A stretch of DNA of 37,063 nucleotides from Oscillospiraceae bacterium (GTDB lineage: Bacteria > Bacillota > Clostridia > Oscillospirales > Acutalibacteraceae), in assembly GCA_902790325.1 (NCBI GenBank), contig CADARP010000026.1:1-37063 (forward strand). Direction: 5' to 3'. Each line of letters starts with the position of its first letter. Position 1 is the first letter of the stretch. Position numbers and translations under genes: made by a program. The notes beneath the pieces are model-generated. The model saw only the letters and a program-made list of their open reading frames with translations. It searched no databases and was not told the DNA's origin. Of the stretch, positions 7,918 through 16,512 are shown piece by piece.

Positions 7918-8928
7918 TTAACCTTGAATGCCCGTCGGCTTCCATTTGGCGCTGTCTTTATAGGGATTCTGCTGGCCGACGGCGTTGTACCACGCCTGCG
8001 GGCGGCGGTAATCGTCATGCGCCGTCACCAGCGTCGGATCGATCGTTTCCGCCTCGCCGTCGCGCAGCATACGTGCCACGACGACCAGACGCGCCGTGAT
8101 GCGGCGTCCGTTTGTGTGGAAGAGATACGAACAGGTGGAAAGCGTCAGGATCTTGTCGGACGGCTGCACGTCCACGCCCGTGTGATACAGCTCGCGCTCC
8201 TTCACGCCCAGAAGATAACCGCGCATATCGTCTTCGCTCATCGTGGGATAAATGTAGTCGAACACATATCCGCCGTCATCCGAAGCGTCGACCGTGGTCG
8301 CAAAGACGGAGAAGATCTTCCAGCGGTACGTGTTGTACAGCGTGCTGTATTCCACGATGGGATTCTTCTTGAAGAATTCGGGGTCCTGATATTTTTCCAG
8401 ATCGTAGAAAACCTGCTGGCCGTCCTCGGTCGTGTGGCCGTACAGGATCGTGTTGGTCGACAGCGTATACTTGCCGCAGCGGTAGTCCAGGAAGACGTTG
8501 CCGTATTTGGTGAACTCGCCGTAGAAGTCGTTCTTCAGATACTTGTAGCTGCCGGTCAGACCGTTGTCGGTGGGCGACTGCACCACCACGGTGTCGATCG
8601 AGGTGCCCGGAACGTTCAGGTAGCCGATGGTGTCGCTGTTGGCGGCGTAGAGCGGCTTGAAGCGGTCGAGCATGTCCTGCATGTATTCCGCGCCGCCGTC
8701 ATTGACGTGCAGATCCGCAAGCAGATTGCGGGATTCGGACGTGTAGTCGACGGCAACGGGGATCGACGACTGCGGCACTTCCTCCATCGCCGCCGGCACA
8801 GGCTTGTCCTCGAGCAGGATGTTGCGCACCGTCAGCGCAATAAAGGCGAGAAAGACGACCAGCGCCACGGCAGAGATGACGAGCATCGGCGTATTGAGTC
8901 CGCTTTTCTTTTTCTTTTTCTTAGCCAT
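7918..8928 (-). CDS. Class B-like sortase
   Basis: A 336-residue sortase with a short Lys-rich cytoplasmic tail (MAKKKKKKSG), one transmembrane helix (residues 13-38) and a class B-type catalytic domain: histidine in ILYGHTTEDG (H165), cysteine in LTLSTCSY (C266) and arginine near 280 (RLVVVAR). It is paralogous to the next gene downstream, with the same motifs and the same C-terminal pattern ending NPY.D.AKW.P. The start was placed at 8928 because GAGAGG lies just upstream and the Lys-rich tail plus membrane helix begin there; an in-frame upstream extension would overlap the cinA stop and has no such site. It follows cinA by 13 nt, so the two are co-transcribed. The tandem pair suggests two substrate specificities or sequential steps. 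Confidence 0.88.
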   Translation of the reverse strand: MAKKKKKKSGLNTPMLVISAVALVVFLAFIALTVRNILLEDKPVPAAMEEVPQSSIPVAVDYTSESRNLLADLHVNDGGAEYMQDMLDRFKPLYAANSDTIGYLNVPGTSIDTVVVQSPTDNGLTGSYKYLKNDFYGEFTKYGNVFLDYRCGKYTLSTNTILYGHTTEDGQQVFYDLEKYQDPEFFKKNPIVEYSTLYNTYRWKIFSVFATTVDASDDGGYVFDYIYPTMSEDDMRGYLLGVKERELYHTGVDVQPSDKILTLSTCSYLFHTNGRRITARLVVVARMLRDGEAETIDPTLVTAHDDYRRPQAWYNAVGQQNPYKDSAKWKPTGIQG

Positions 8929-8941
8929 TTCTTTTATCCTC

Positions 8942-10177
8942 TCAATAGTTCTGTATACTTTGCCACACCAGGTGCAGCGCACGCGACGCTGTCACATAGC
9001 GGTTGAATTCACGATCCTTCCGACCCGTCTCGAAGCGCACGGTACGCACGCCGTCGCGGTCGGCAATGCCGATATAGACAAGTCCGACGGGTTTGTTTTC
9101 GCTGCAGCCGGGACCGGCGACTCCGGTCACCGCCACGGCGATCTCGGCGCCGCTGACACGCTTGACGCCCGCGGCCATTTCCGCCGCCGTTTCCGCGCTG
9201 ACCGCGCCGTGCGCGGCGAGCGTCTCGTGCCGCACGCCCAGCAGCTTCTCCTTCATATCGTTGGAATACGTCACCAGTCCGCACGCGAACACGTCGGACG
9301 CGCCCGCGACCTCGGTGATGCGCTTGGAGATATAGCCGGCGGTACAGGACTCCGCCGTCGCAACGTGCAGTTTCTTTTCCAGCAGCCCCTGCACGACGGC
9401 ATGCTGAATATCCGCGACGTCGATACCGTAAATATAGCCGCCGAGGATCGAGCGGATCTCGTCGAGCGCCGGAGCGATGATCGCCTCCGCCTGCGCCGCC
9501 GTATCGGCGTGCGCCGTCACACGCAGCAGCGCCTCGCCCTGCTTGGCGTACGGCGCGACGGTCGGGTTGCTGCCTTCCAGCAGCGGCGCGACGCGCTCGG
9601 CCATGTCGCTTTCGCCGATACCCATCGTGCGCACCGTGTGCGACACGATCACGCCGGTCGTTTTTGCGGCAAGATACGGCTTGACTTTATCCGTAAACAT
9701 CGCGCGCATCTCGTTCGGCGGGCCGGGCAGCAGAATCACACACTTGCCGTCCCGTTCCATCGCCGCGCCCGGCGCGGTGCCGTGGTCGTTGCGGAACACG
9801 ATCCCGCCCAGCGGGACGTCGGCCTGCTTGAGATTGCTCTCGGGCATCGGCCGACCGCGCGTTTTGAAAAACGCACGCATCGCGTTCTCCGATTCTTCGT
9901 CGCGCACAAGCTCAAATCCCATCACCTGCGCGCAGACTTCTTTGGTGATGTCGTCCGCCGTGGGGCCGAGCCCGCCCGTCAGCAGCACAATGTCGCTGCG
10001 GGAAAGCGCGAGCTCCACCGCGTCGCGCAGCCGCCCGGCATTGTCGCCCACGGTGCTGCGGTGCAGCACGGCGATCCCCATCGCCGCGAGCTCCCGGGAC
10101 AGATACGGCGCGTTTGTATCGACAATGTCCCCCAGCAGCAGTTCCGTGCCGACGGACACGATCTCGCAAGAAATCAT
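8942..10177 (-). CDS. cinA: CinA-family protein (MoaB-like domain plus nicotinamide-nucleotide amidase domain)
   Basis: A 411-residue protein of normal CinA length and layout. Residues 1-170 form the MoaB/MogA-like domain (SVGTELLLGDIVDTNA, LTGGLGPTADDIT, LLPGPPNEM); the C-terminal ~150 residues carry the amidase motif TAESCTAG and VAVTGVAGP. Family members hydrolyse ADP-ribose and/or deamidate nicotinamide mononucleotide, acting in NAD salvage; the competence link is from a few species only. Both catalytic regions look intact, in contrast to the CinA-like half of the SpoIID-like protein two genes downstream. The ATG has GAGGGAG about 9 nt upstream and follows thiI by 13 nt. The product should be cytoplasmic. 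Confidence 0.95.
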   Translation of the reverse strand: MISCEIVSVGTELLLGDIVDTNAPYLSRELAAMGIAVLHRSTVGDNAGRLRDAVELALSRSDIVLLTGGLGPTADDITKEVCAQVMGFELVRDEESENAMRAFFKTRGRPMPESNLKQADVPLGGIVFRNDHGTAPGAAMERDGKCVILLPGPPNEMRAMFTDKVKPYLAAKTTGVIVSHTVRTMGIGESDMAERVAPLLEGSNPTVAPYAKQGEALLRVTAHADTAAQAEAIIAPALDEIRSILGGYIYGIDVADIQHAVVQGLLEKKLHVATAESCTAGYISKRITEVAGASDVFACGLVTYSNDMKEKLLGVRHETLAAHGAVSAETAAEMAAGVKRVSGAEIAVAVTGVAGPGCSENKPVGLVYIGIADRDGVRTVRFETGRKDREFNRYVTASRALHLVWQSIQNY

Positions 10178-10190
10178 GGGCTCTACTCCC

Positions 10191-11366
10191 TCAATACCCC
10201 CGAATGGTCAGCGTGCGCGTACCGGCGAGCGCCGCATCGCACAGCGTTTCGGAATCCAGCAGGTTCTCCGCCTGCTTGACGTAATACAGTTTCGGATGCG
10301 TGCGCGGATGCTTCGGCGTGAAGACCGTGCAGCAGTCCTCGTAGGGCAGGATGGACAGATCGAACGTGTCGATCCTGCGTGAAATCTCGATCACTTCGTT
10401 TTTGTCCATGCCGATCAGCGGCCGGAACACCGGCATCGACACCGCCTCGTCCGTACACGCGAGCGCGTACAGCGTCTGGCTCGCGACCTGGCCGACGGAC
10501 TCGCCCGTGATGAGCGCGCCGCAGTCGTTCTCGCCCGCGATACGCTCGGCGATGCGCATCATATAGCGGCGCATCAGAATGGTGAACAGCTCCTCGGGGC
10601 AGTTGTCGCGGATCGCCTCCTGCAGATCCGTGAACGGCACGACATGCAGCCGGATGCGGCCGCTGTACCGCGCAACCTTGGAAAGCAGGTCGTGTACTTT
10701 TTTCTCGGCGCGTTCGCTCGTGTAGGGCGGCGACGCAAAATGCACCGCCTCGAGCTGCAGGCCGCGCTTGGCCATCATCCACGCGGCGACGGGACTGTCG
10801 ATACCGCCGGAAATGAGGACGGCCGCCTTGCCCGCGCTGCCGGACGGCAGACCGCCCGCGCCTTTTTGCTGATTGCCGTGGATGAACGCGGCCTTGTCGC
10901 GCACTTCTATATTGACCGTCAGGTCGGGGTTATGTACGTCCACCGTGAGATGCGGGAAACGCGACAGCAGCACGCCGCCCATCTCCATGCAGATCTCCGG
11001 AGACGTGAACGGAAACTTCTTGTCCGCACGCTTGGCACAGACCTTGAACGTCCGGGCGCCCGCAAGTTCGGCGGCGAGATAATCGCCCGTCACGCTGCGG
11101 ATGACGTCCATATCCTTGTCGACCATCAGCGCCTTGGAGTATCCGACAAAACCGAATACCCGTGCGCACGCGTCGGCCGCGGCGTCCATGTCCGTCCCGT
11201 CCTCGGCGGGGATCGCCGTCACCGTGGACTGCGCCGCGGTGATCTGCCACGTCCCGAACGGGGAAAGACGGCGGCGCAGATTTTTGATGAGCTGATCCTC
11301 GAACGTGCGCCGGTTGAGACCCTTGAGCGCGATCTCTCCGTTTTTAAGTAGGATGACTTCTTTCAT
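10191..11366 (-). CDS. thiI: tRNA 4-thiouridine synthase ThiI
   Basis: A 391-residue protein with an N-terminal ferredoxin-like/THUMP region (about 1-165) that binds tRNA, and a PP-loop ATP pyrophosphatase domain with SGGIDSPVAAW (about 184-194). It adenylates U8 of tRNA and accepts sulfur to form 4-thiouridine. The length is that of Firmicutes ThiI without the C-terminal rhodanese domain present in E. coli, which fits a partner-dependent sulfur relay from the cysteine desulfurase encoded just upstream (25-nt gap). A cysteine pair (EDCCTVF) lies near residue 345. The start ATG has AGGAG about 15 nt upstream, slightly far, but the start (MKEVILLKNGEIALKG) matches the family. Confidence 0.95.
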   Translation of the reverse strand: MKEVILLKNGEIALKGLNRRTFEDQLIKNLRRRLSPFGTWQITAAQSTVTAIPAEDGTDMDAAADACARVFGFVGYSKALMVDKDMDVIRSVTGDYLAAELAGARTFKVCAKRADKKFPFTSPEICMEMGGVLLSRFPHLTVDVHNPDLTVNIEVRDKAAFIHGNQQKGAGGLPSGSAGKAAVLISGGIDSPVAAWMMAKRGLQLEAVHFASPPYTSERAEKKVHDLLSKVARYSGRIRLHVVPFTDLQEAIRDNCPEELFTILMRRYMMRIAERIAGENDCGALITGESVGQVASQTLYALACTDEAVSMPVFRPLIGMDKNEVIEISRRIDTFDLSILPYEDCCTVFTPKHPRTHPKLYYVKQAENLLDSETLCDAALAGTRTLTIRGY

Positions 11367-11391
11367 TTTATATAACAGAAACTCCTGCGAA

Positions 11392-12549
11392 TTATCTTCT
11401 TGCGGTACGGATGGTGCGTTTGCCTTCCGCGAGCGCGGACAGGAAAACGTCGATCTCCTGCGTGGTCGTTTTGTGCGAAAAGCTCACGCGCAGCGCCGAC
11501 GCGATCTCGGCGTCCGGCAAGCCCATGCTGCGCAGCACGTGGCTCTTGTGTCCTTTGGCGCACGCCGAACCGGAAGACACATAGATCTCCCGCCTGGAGA
11601 GGAAATTCATCATCGGCTCGGAATTGACGCCGGTGGAAAAATTGACGATGTACGGCAGCGCGTCCGGCGGCGAATGCACCGTCACGCCGTCGATCGACGC
11701 AAGTCCGTCGAGCAGATAGGCCTGCAGCCGCTGTATGTGCGGGAACACCTGTGCGGCGTCCGGCAATGCGCGTACCGCGGCGCCGAATCCGGCAATCGCG
11801 GGGACAGGCTCTGTTCCGGGACGCAGCTTCCACTCCTGCAGCCCGCCGAACGTGCGCGGAGAAACGCGCACGGCTGAGCCGCCTTTTTTATATCCGCCGC
11901 GCACATACAAAGCGCCCGCGCCCTTGGGGCCGTGCACCTTGTGCGAGCTGATGCTCATCAGATCGACGCCCATCGCGCCGGGGCGAAGCTCCGGCAGCTT
12001 GCCGAACGCCTGCACCGCGTCGCAGTGGATCACAGCGGGCGAACCGGCCGCTCGCACCGCGCGCCGCATTTCCGCGACAGGCTGGACGGAGCCGACCTCG
12101 TTGTTGACCGCCATCATGCTCACTAAGATCGTGTCGCGGTTGATCGCGCGGTACAGCGCCTGCGCCGGGACCGTACCGTCCCGACCGACCGGCAGCCGCA
12201 CGACCTCAAAACCCTGCAGTTCAAGCTGCGCGGCGGCCTCCCCGACGCTGGAATGCTCCACGGAAGAAATGACCACACGCTTGCCGTAGCGCCGCATCGC
12301 GGCAGCCGTACCGAGAACGGCGATGTTGTTGCTCTCGGTGCCGCCGGATGTGAACACGATCTCCTCGGCGCGGCAGCTCAGCCGTTCGGCGACCGCCTCG
12401 CGCGCGCCGTCCAGCAGCGACTCCGCCTGCATCCCCTTGCGGTACAGGGAGGAAGGATTGCCCCACTCGTGCCGCAGCGCGTCCGTAACGGCGTCGACCG
12501 CCTCGGCACAGACCGGCGTGGTCGCACTGTTGTCAAGATAGCATTCCAC
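11392..12549 (-). CDS. Cysteine desulfurase (NifS/IscS-like), ThiI partner
   Basis: A 385-residue PLP enzyme of the class V aminotransferase fold that takes sulfur from cysteine as an enzyme persulfide. Visible landmarks are YLDNSATTP at the N-terminus, GGTESNN, the Schiff-base lysine in SSHKVHGPKG, and the catalytic cysteine in SSGSACAKG. The short active-site loop and position next to thiI match the Bacillus NifZ-ThiI arrangement, where a dedicated desulfurase feeds 4-thiouridine synthesis. The start is GTG, chosen because GGAGGGG sits 7 nt upstream and no earlier in-frame start is better placed. First gene of the six-gene operon, with a promoter 47 nt upstream. Confidence 0.95.
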   Translation of the reverse strand: MECYLDNSATTPVCAEAVDAVTDALRHEWGNPSSLYRKGMQAESLLDGAREAVAERLSCRAEEIVFTSGGTESNNIAVLGTAAAMRRYGKRVVISSVEHSSVGEAAAQLELQGFEVVRLPVGRDGTVPAQALYRAINRDTILVSMMAVNNEVGSVQPVAEMRRAVRAAGSPAVIHCDAVQAFGKLPELRPGAMGVDLMSISSHKVHGPKGAGALYVRGGYKKGGSAVRVSPRTFGGLQEWKLRPGTEPVPAIAGFGAAVRALPDAAQVFPHIQRLQAYLLDGLASIDGVTVHSPPDALPYIVNFSTGVNSEPMMNFLSRREIYVSSGSACAKGHKSHVLRSMGLPDAEIASALRVSFSHKTTTQEIDVFLSALAEGKRTIRTARR

Positions 12550-12595
12550 GACAGGTCCCCTCCAGCGCCACTTTGCCCAATTTTACAGTTACCTT

Positions 12596-12624
12596 ATTAT
12601 ACATCACTCTCACCCGTTTGTAAA
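12596..12624 (-). promoter_or_regulatory. Strong sigma-A promoter of the nifS-thiI-cinA-sortase-spoIID-like operon
   Basis: On the minus strand TTTACA and a perfect TATAAT are 17 nt apart. The leader to the GTG start is about 40 nt and leaves no room for a riboswitch. Confidence 0.85.
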
Positions 12625-12910
12625 TGATTAATTTTTCGGAATAGTATATCGCGGAACGCGTTTGCACAACATCCTGTGTTTTGATTTCGTAAAAAAATGA
12701 AAAAATTTTCGGAATTTTTTTGTTCTTTGCGCCGTTCCGACACAAAACACGCGTTCGCGCGCACACCGTTCCGCTGTCAGTATATGCGGACAGGATCGGA
12801 CACGGTTCAGTATACACCGAAAAAATGAACGCCAATCTTCCGGATTGTAAATAAGCTGTAAACCCGGCGCGCGGCAGACCGCGTATGCGAAAGCCGCCGG
12901 GCAAAAAAGC
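12625..12910. other. Intergenic region without a recognised gene
   Basis: This stretch separates the divergent promoters at 12596-12624 (minus) and 12911-12940 (plus). Its left half is AT-rich and contains an A/T palindrome near 12700-12720 (AAAAAATT, TTCGG, AATTTTTT). The motif CAGTATA occurs twice near 12778 and 12809. Short open frames here lack ribosome binding sites and family resemblance. Confidence 0.5.
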
Positions 12911-12940
12911 TTGCAATCAGCCGGACTTCTATGGTATAAT
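12911..12940 (+). promoter_or_regulatory. Promoter of the large DUF6273-like surface protein gene
   Basis: TTGCAA and a perfect TATAAT are separated by 18 nt. Transcription would start near 12948, leaving a leader of about 170 nt before the ATG at 13117. Confidence 0.75.
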
Positions 12941-12965
12941 AAAATGGTAAGAGGAGTTGACGGAA

Positions 12966-13058
12966 ATGGCAGCACATCCGGCGGGTCTCTCGGTCATCCA
13001 AAGGTCGTCCGATCGGGCGGGCTTGTTTTTCTGTTTTTCCTTTTTTTCGTTTGCCTGA
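12966..13058 (+). CDS. Possible 30-residue leader peptide
   Basis: A 31-codon open frame starts with ATG 9 nt after GAGGAG and ends with TGA at 13056-13058, exactly where the stem of the terminator hairpin begins. The peptide begins MAAHPAGLSV and ends in a Phe/Ser-rich tail. It has no recognised homologue; its support is the ribosome binding site and its position between promoter and terminator. It may be chance. Confidence 0.25.
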   Translation: MAAHPAGLSVIQRSSDRAGLFFCFSFFSFA

Positions 13059-13088
13059 CGCGGTGCGCTTTTGTGTGCCGCGTTTTTT
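13058..13088 (+). terminator. Intrinsic terminator inside the leader (attenuator candidate)
   Basis: An 11-bp stem with some G-U pairs (13058-13068 with 13073-13083) has a TTTT loop and is followed by a T-run to 13088. It lies between the promoter at 12911 and the ribosome binding site at 13101, on the same strand as the surface protein gene. It should stop transcripts before the gene unless anti-termination occurs. Confidence 0.7.
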
Positions 13089-13116
13089 GTTTTGTAAGAA
13101 GAAAGGAGCATTCTCT

Positions 13117-16100
13117 ATGAAGCGAACAGTTTGCATTCTGCTGTCGCTGATGCTTGCGGTCACGGGGTTTTCCTGGCTGCTTGTACCGGCTGCCGCGGAG
13201 GACGGCGGTTCCCCCTTTGTCGCAGAGGACTTTGAAGGCACGTATTCCATCGGGCGCTGGGTATTCAACTCGTCCGGCGGTATGCAGCGATGGGAATCCG
13301 AGCCGGGCGACTACGACATTGTGACCGGTCACTACTGTAACGGCGACGGCTCGTCCCGCGGCGGCAATGAATCCGCCGAAATCGTGCGCGTCGGTTCCGG
13401 CGAGCCGGTGCGCTACGGCACGCAGTCCCTGAAGCTCAACTATGATTTCACGGGCATCAACGGCATCGAGGGCGCGTGCGTAGGCTTCACCGCAGAGAAG
13501 GAGATCCCGGGCAATCCGACCGGCGTCGGCCTGTGGTTTTACAATCCCGAGGGCGGGCGCAACTTCTGGCTGCGCATCCGTGTGCTCGACGGCAACGACA
13601 ACATCTTGACCCTCGATTTTACGAAGCAGAGAGAAGGCGTCAACTGGTTCGGCTGGAAATACATCGAATGCGATCTGACGACGCATCACGGTCCGTTCAA
13701 GCTGATGGCCGGCGAGACCATCCGCGTGATGCACACCTACGGCGCGTACGACGGCATGGGCAACTATCTTTCGGGTACCGTGTCTCAGTCAGGACCGGAC
13801 GGAAACTCCGTCTTTCTCGGCCAAGGTACCTGCAAGGGCTCTGTCTATCTCGACAACCTGCAGTTTGTTTACGGCCCATACACGCCCGAACCCGTGCCGG
13901 AGTATGAGGTCGGCGACACGATCCGCTTCGGCAGCTATCCGCAGAGCCGCGTCACGGACGATGCGACGCTGGACGCGCTGGAGCACGCCGGAAAGACGTG
14001 GAGATCCTACGGCTGCTACATCGGTACGGGCACGGAAGATGACGGTCTGATGACGCCGTCGGACTACATGCAGTACTGCGACGTGACGGTCAACGGAACG
14101 AAATACCGCGGCGTCACATTCTCGCACTTTCGTCCGTACTCGACCGGCGCCGGAGTGCCCTCTGCGTTCGACTCGACACAGAACAAAAACGGCTATCTGC
14201 CCGACACGGTCTACTGGTTCCGCTGGGAGCCGCTGCAGTGGCGCATGCTCGATCCGAATAAGGGCCTTCTGCTGTGCGAGAGCGCCATCGACGTCCAGGC
14301 CTATCAGAACCTGCTTTGGAGAAGCGGCAGCAAGTATTATCAGGGCGTCGACTCCACGGTGTATGCAAACGATTATGCGACGTCGTCCGTGCGCAAGTGG
14401 CTGAACAGCGATTTCTATCAAGAGGCGTTCACACCGGAGCAGAAATGCATGATCGCCGGGACGACGCTCGATAACCTGGCGGACGGTACCCAGCATCCCG
14501 TTTATGACAGTGCGGAAACGACGGACAAGGTCTTCCTGCTGTCCTCACGCGAAGCGGCAAACACGGCATACGGCTTCAACGCCGATCCGGACGCGGATGA
14601 CGCCGCGAGCATGACGCAGGGCACGGATTACGCGCTCTGTCAGGGTGTTGAAGTCGACGAAAACCACGTCCACTGGCTGCTGCGCTCCGCAGGCTACATT
14701 AGCGACACCGTGTGTGCAGTGGATCATTACGGACACGTCGGCGACTTCTACGGTACCGCCTCGACCACGCTCGGTATCCGTCCTGCGATCACGGTGAACC
14801 CCGGGAATTTCGTCACGTCGTACAAAACCGGCGACCTTATCGAATACGGCACCTATCCGAAGAGCCGCGTCACGGACAACGGCCTGATCGCTTCACTGAA
14901 TGCAGCCGGCGGCACGTGGCATTCCTACGGCTACTACAACGGTACGGGCACACGCAATGACGGTCAGATGACGGCAAAAGATTATATGCAGTACTGCGAT
15001 GTGACCGTCGAAGGCCGGAAGTATCGCGGCGTGAAGTTCTCGGAGTATCGCCCGTATTATACAGGATTTGAGTCTCTCTCAGAGAGAAGCTATCAGGATT
15101 TAAACGATTACGAAACCGGCGTGACGTACTGGTTTCGATACGATCCGTTGTGCTGGCGCGTGCTCGATCCTGCGGCAGGACTTGTACTGAGCGAGACGGT
15201 CATCGACAGCCAGCCGTACAACAACTATGCCCTTGCCGCCAATATGGATGAATATGCTTATCTCGCGACGTGGGGTGATGCAGACGAGAAACACTATGCG
15301 AATGATTACGCTGAGAGTTCCCTGCGGCAGTGGTTGAACGACGATTTCCGCGAAACGGCATTCACGGCAGCGGAAGAAAACCGGATTATCCCGACGACGC
15401 TTTGCAACAGTGCCTTCAGCGCGTCCTTTAACGACTATGACAGCGTCCCGACGACGGACAAGGTGTTCCTGCTTGCGTGGAGTGACGCATTGAATCCGGC
15501 GTATGGTTTCACTTCCGGCGATAGGGGTAACGATCCTACCCGGCAGTCAGATAGTACGGATTACGCAAAATGTCAGGGCCTGACCGCATCGCAGACCGAT
15601 TATGCCAACTGGCTGCTGCGGTCTGCCGGCAGCCAATCCGGGTATGCATGCGCGATTGATGTCAATGGAATCGGCAGGTTAACCGACGAATACGAAACCT
15701 ACAATACCGGCGCCGGCATCCGTCCCGCGATCACGCTGGATCTGTATCTGCTGAACGTACCGCCGCACGTCCATGCCTACGACGAGCCCGTCTGGGATTG
15801 GGCGGACGATTACAGCAGCGCGACGGCAACCTTCACCTGCACGGAGTGCGGCGACGTAAAGACCGCGACCGACTACTTTATCAACGAGACTGTCGTTTCC
15901 AAGGCGGACTGCACGCACGGCCTTGTCAAGAAGTATACCGCGTCGGTTACGCTCGACGGCACGGAATACACCGACACGACGGACGAAGTCACCGTTCCCG
16001 GCACCACGACTTTCCACATTCTCAGTGACTGGACGGAGCCTGTTCCCGCGACCTGCGGCAGTGCCGGTTCGGTCGGTTACTATACCTGTAAAACATGCGG

Positions 16101-16512
16101 GACGCATATCGGCGGTATCGACACAGGTTTTAAGACCCTGTCCGACGATGAGATCGTGATCCCCGCGACCGGCAATCATTCATGGGAATGGATCACCGAC
16201 ACGGAACCCACCTGCAGCGCTGACGGCGTGAAGCACGAGAAATGTGCCGTCTGCCATGCGGTGCAGAGCGAGAACACGCCGATCCCGGCGACCGGCAATC
16301 ATGACTGGGAGAATGCATGGTCGAAGGACGGCGTGAATCACTGGCACGACTGCACGCGCTGCGACGCAAAGAACGACGAAGCGGCGCACACCTACGGCGA
16401 AGTCACCTATACGTGGCGACGGCAAAGCGCGCCTGTACCGTCTGCGAGTGGGAAGAGACCGAAACGGTTAACGCGACCGGCGCACAGAGCAAAGCGCCGA
16501 CCTGCACCGTGA
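13117..16512 (+). CDS. Large secreted protein with two DUF6273-like domains (N-terminal part, frameshifted)
   Basis: The product has a clear signal peptide (MKRTVCILLSLMLAVTG, cleavage after AAA near residue 27). Residues ~30-255 form a beta-rich region resembling a carbohydrate-binding or LamG-like domain. Two DUF6273-like domains follow (~262-560 and ~569-875), each with GTYP/GSYP near its start, YWFRW/YWFRYDP, NDYA.SS.R.WLN, a VFLL segment, TDYA.CQG, WLLRSAG and a final GIRPAI. From ~885 come Cys-x2-Cys modules. The frame is lost near 16415 by a 25-bp deletion in the first 108-residue repeat, giving an unrelated tail and a stop at 16512; the true protein continues to 17783. The ATG was chosen for GAAAGGAG 8 nt upstream and the signal peptide. 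The protein probably sits on the cell surface. Its function is unknown. Confidence 0.85.
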   Translation: MKRTVCILLSLMLAVTGFSWLLVPAAAEDGGSPFVAEDFEGTYSIGRWVFNSSGGMQRWESEPGDYDIVTGHYCNGDGSSRGGNESAEIVRVGSGEPVRYGTQSLKLNYDFTGINGIEGACVGFTAEKEIPGNPTGVGLWFYNPEGGRNFWLRIRVLDGNDNILTLDFTKQREGVNWFGWKYIECDLTTHHGPFKLMAGETIRVMHTYGAYDGMGNYLSGTVSQSGPDGNSVFLGQGTCKGSVYLDNLQFVYGPYTPEPVPEYEVGDTIRFGSYPQSRVTDDATLDALEHAGKTWRSYGCYIGTGTEDDGLMTPSDYMQYCDVTVNGTKYRGVTFSHFRPYSTGAGVPSAFDSTQNKNGYLPDTVYWFRWEPLQWRMLDPNKGLLLCESAIDVQAYQNLLWRSGSKYYQGVDSTVYANDYATSSVRKWLNSDFYQEAFTPEQKCMIAGTTLDNLADGTQHPVYDSAETTDKVFLLSSREAANTAYGFNADPDADDAASMTQGTDYALCQGVEVDENHVHWLLRSAGYISDTVCAVDHYGHVGDFYGTASTTLGIRPAITVNPGNFVTSYKTGDLIEYGTYPKSRVTDNGLIASLNAAGGTWHSYGYYNGTGTRNDGQMTAKDYMQYCDVTVEGRKYRGVKFSEYRPYYTGFESLSERSYQDLNDYETGVTYWFRYDPLCWRVLDPAAGLVLSETVIDSQPYNNYALAANMDEYAYLATWGDADEKHYANDYAESSLRQWLNDDFRETAFTAAEENRIIPTTLCNSAFSASFNDYDSVPTTDKVFLLAWSDALNPAYGFTSGDRGNDPTRQSDSTDYAKCQGLTASQTDYANWLLRSAGSQSGYACAIDVNGIGRLTDEYETYNTGAGIRPAITLDLYLLNVPPHVHAYDEPVWDWADDYSSATATFTCTECGDVKTATDYFINETVVSKADCTHGLVKKYTASVTLDGTEYTDTTDEVTVPGTTTFHILSDWTEPVPATCGSAGSVGYYTCKTCGTHIGGIDTGFKTLSDDEIVIPATGNHSWEWITDTEPTCSADGVKHEKCAVCHAVQSENTPIPATGNHDWENAWSKDGVNHWHDCTRCDAKNDEAAHTYGEVTYTWRRQSAPVPSASGKRPKRLTRPAHRAKRRPAP

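Noticed and set aside
12697-12828. Plus-strand 43-codon ORF starting MKKFSEFF
   Set aside because: No ribosome binding site precedes it, it lies in an AT-rich intergenic segment, and the sequence looks non-coding.
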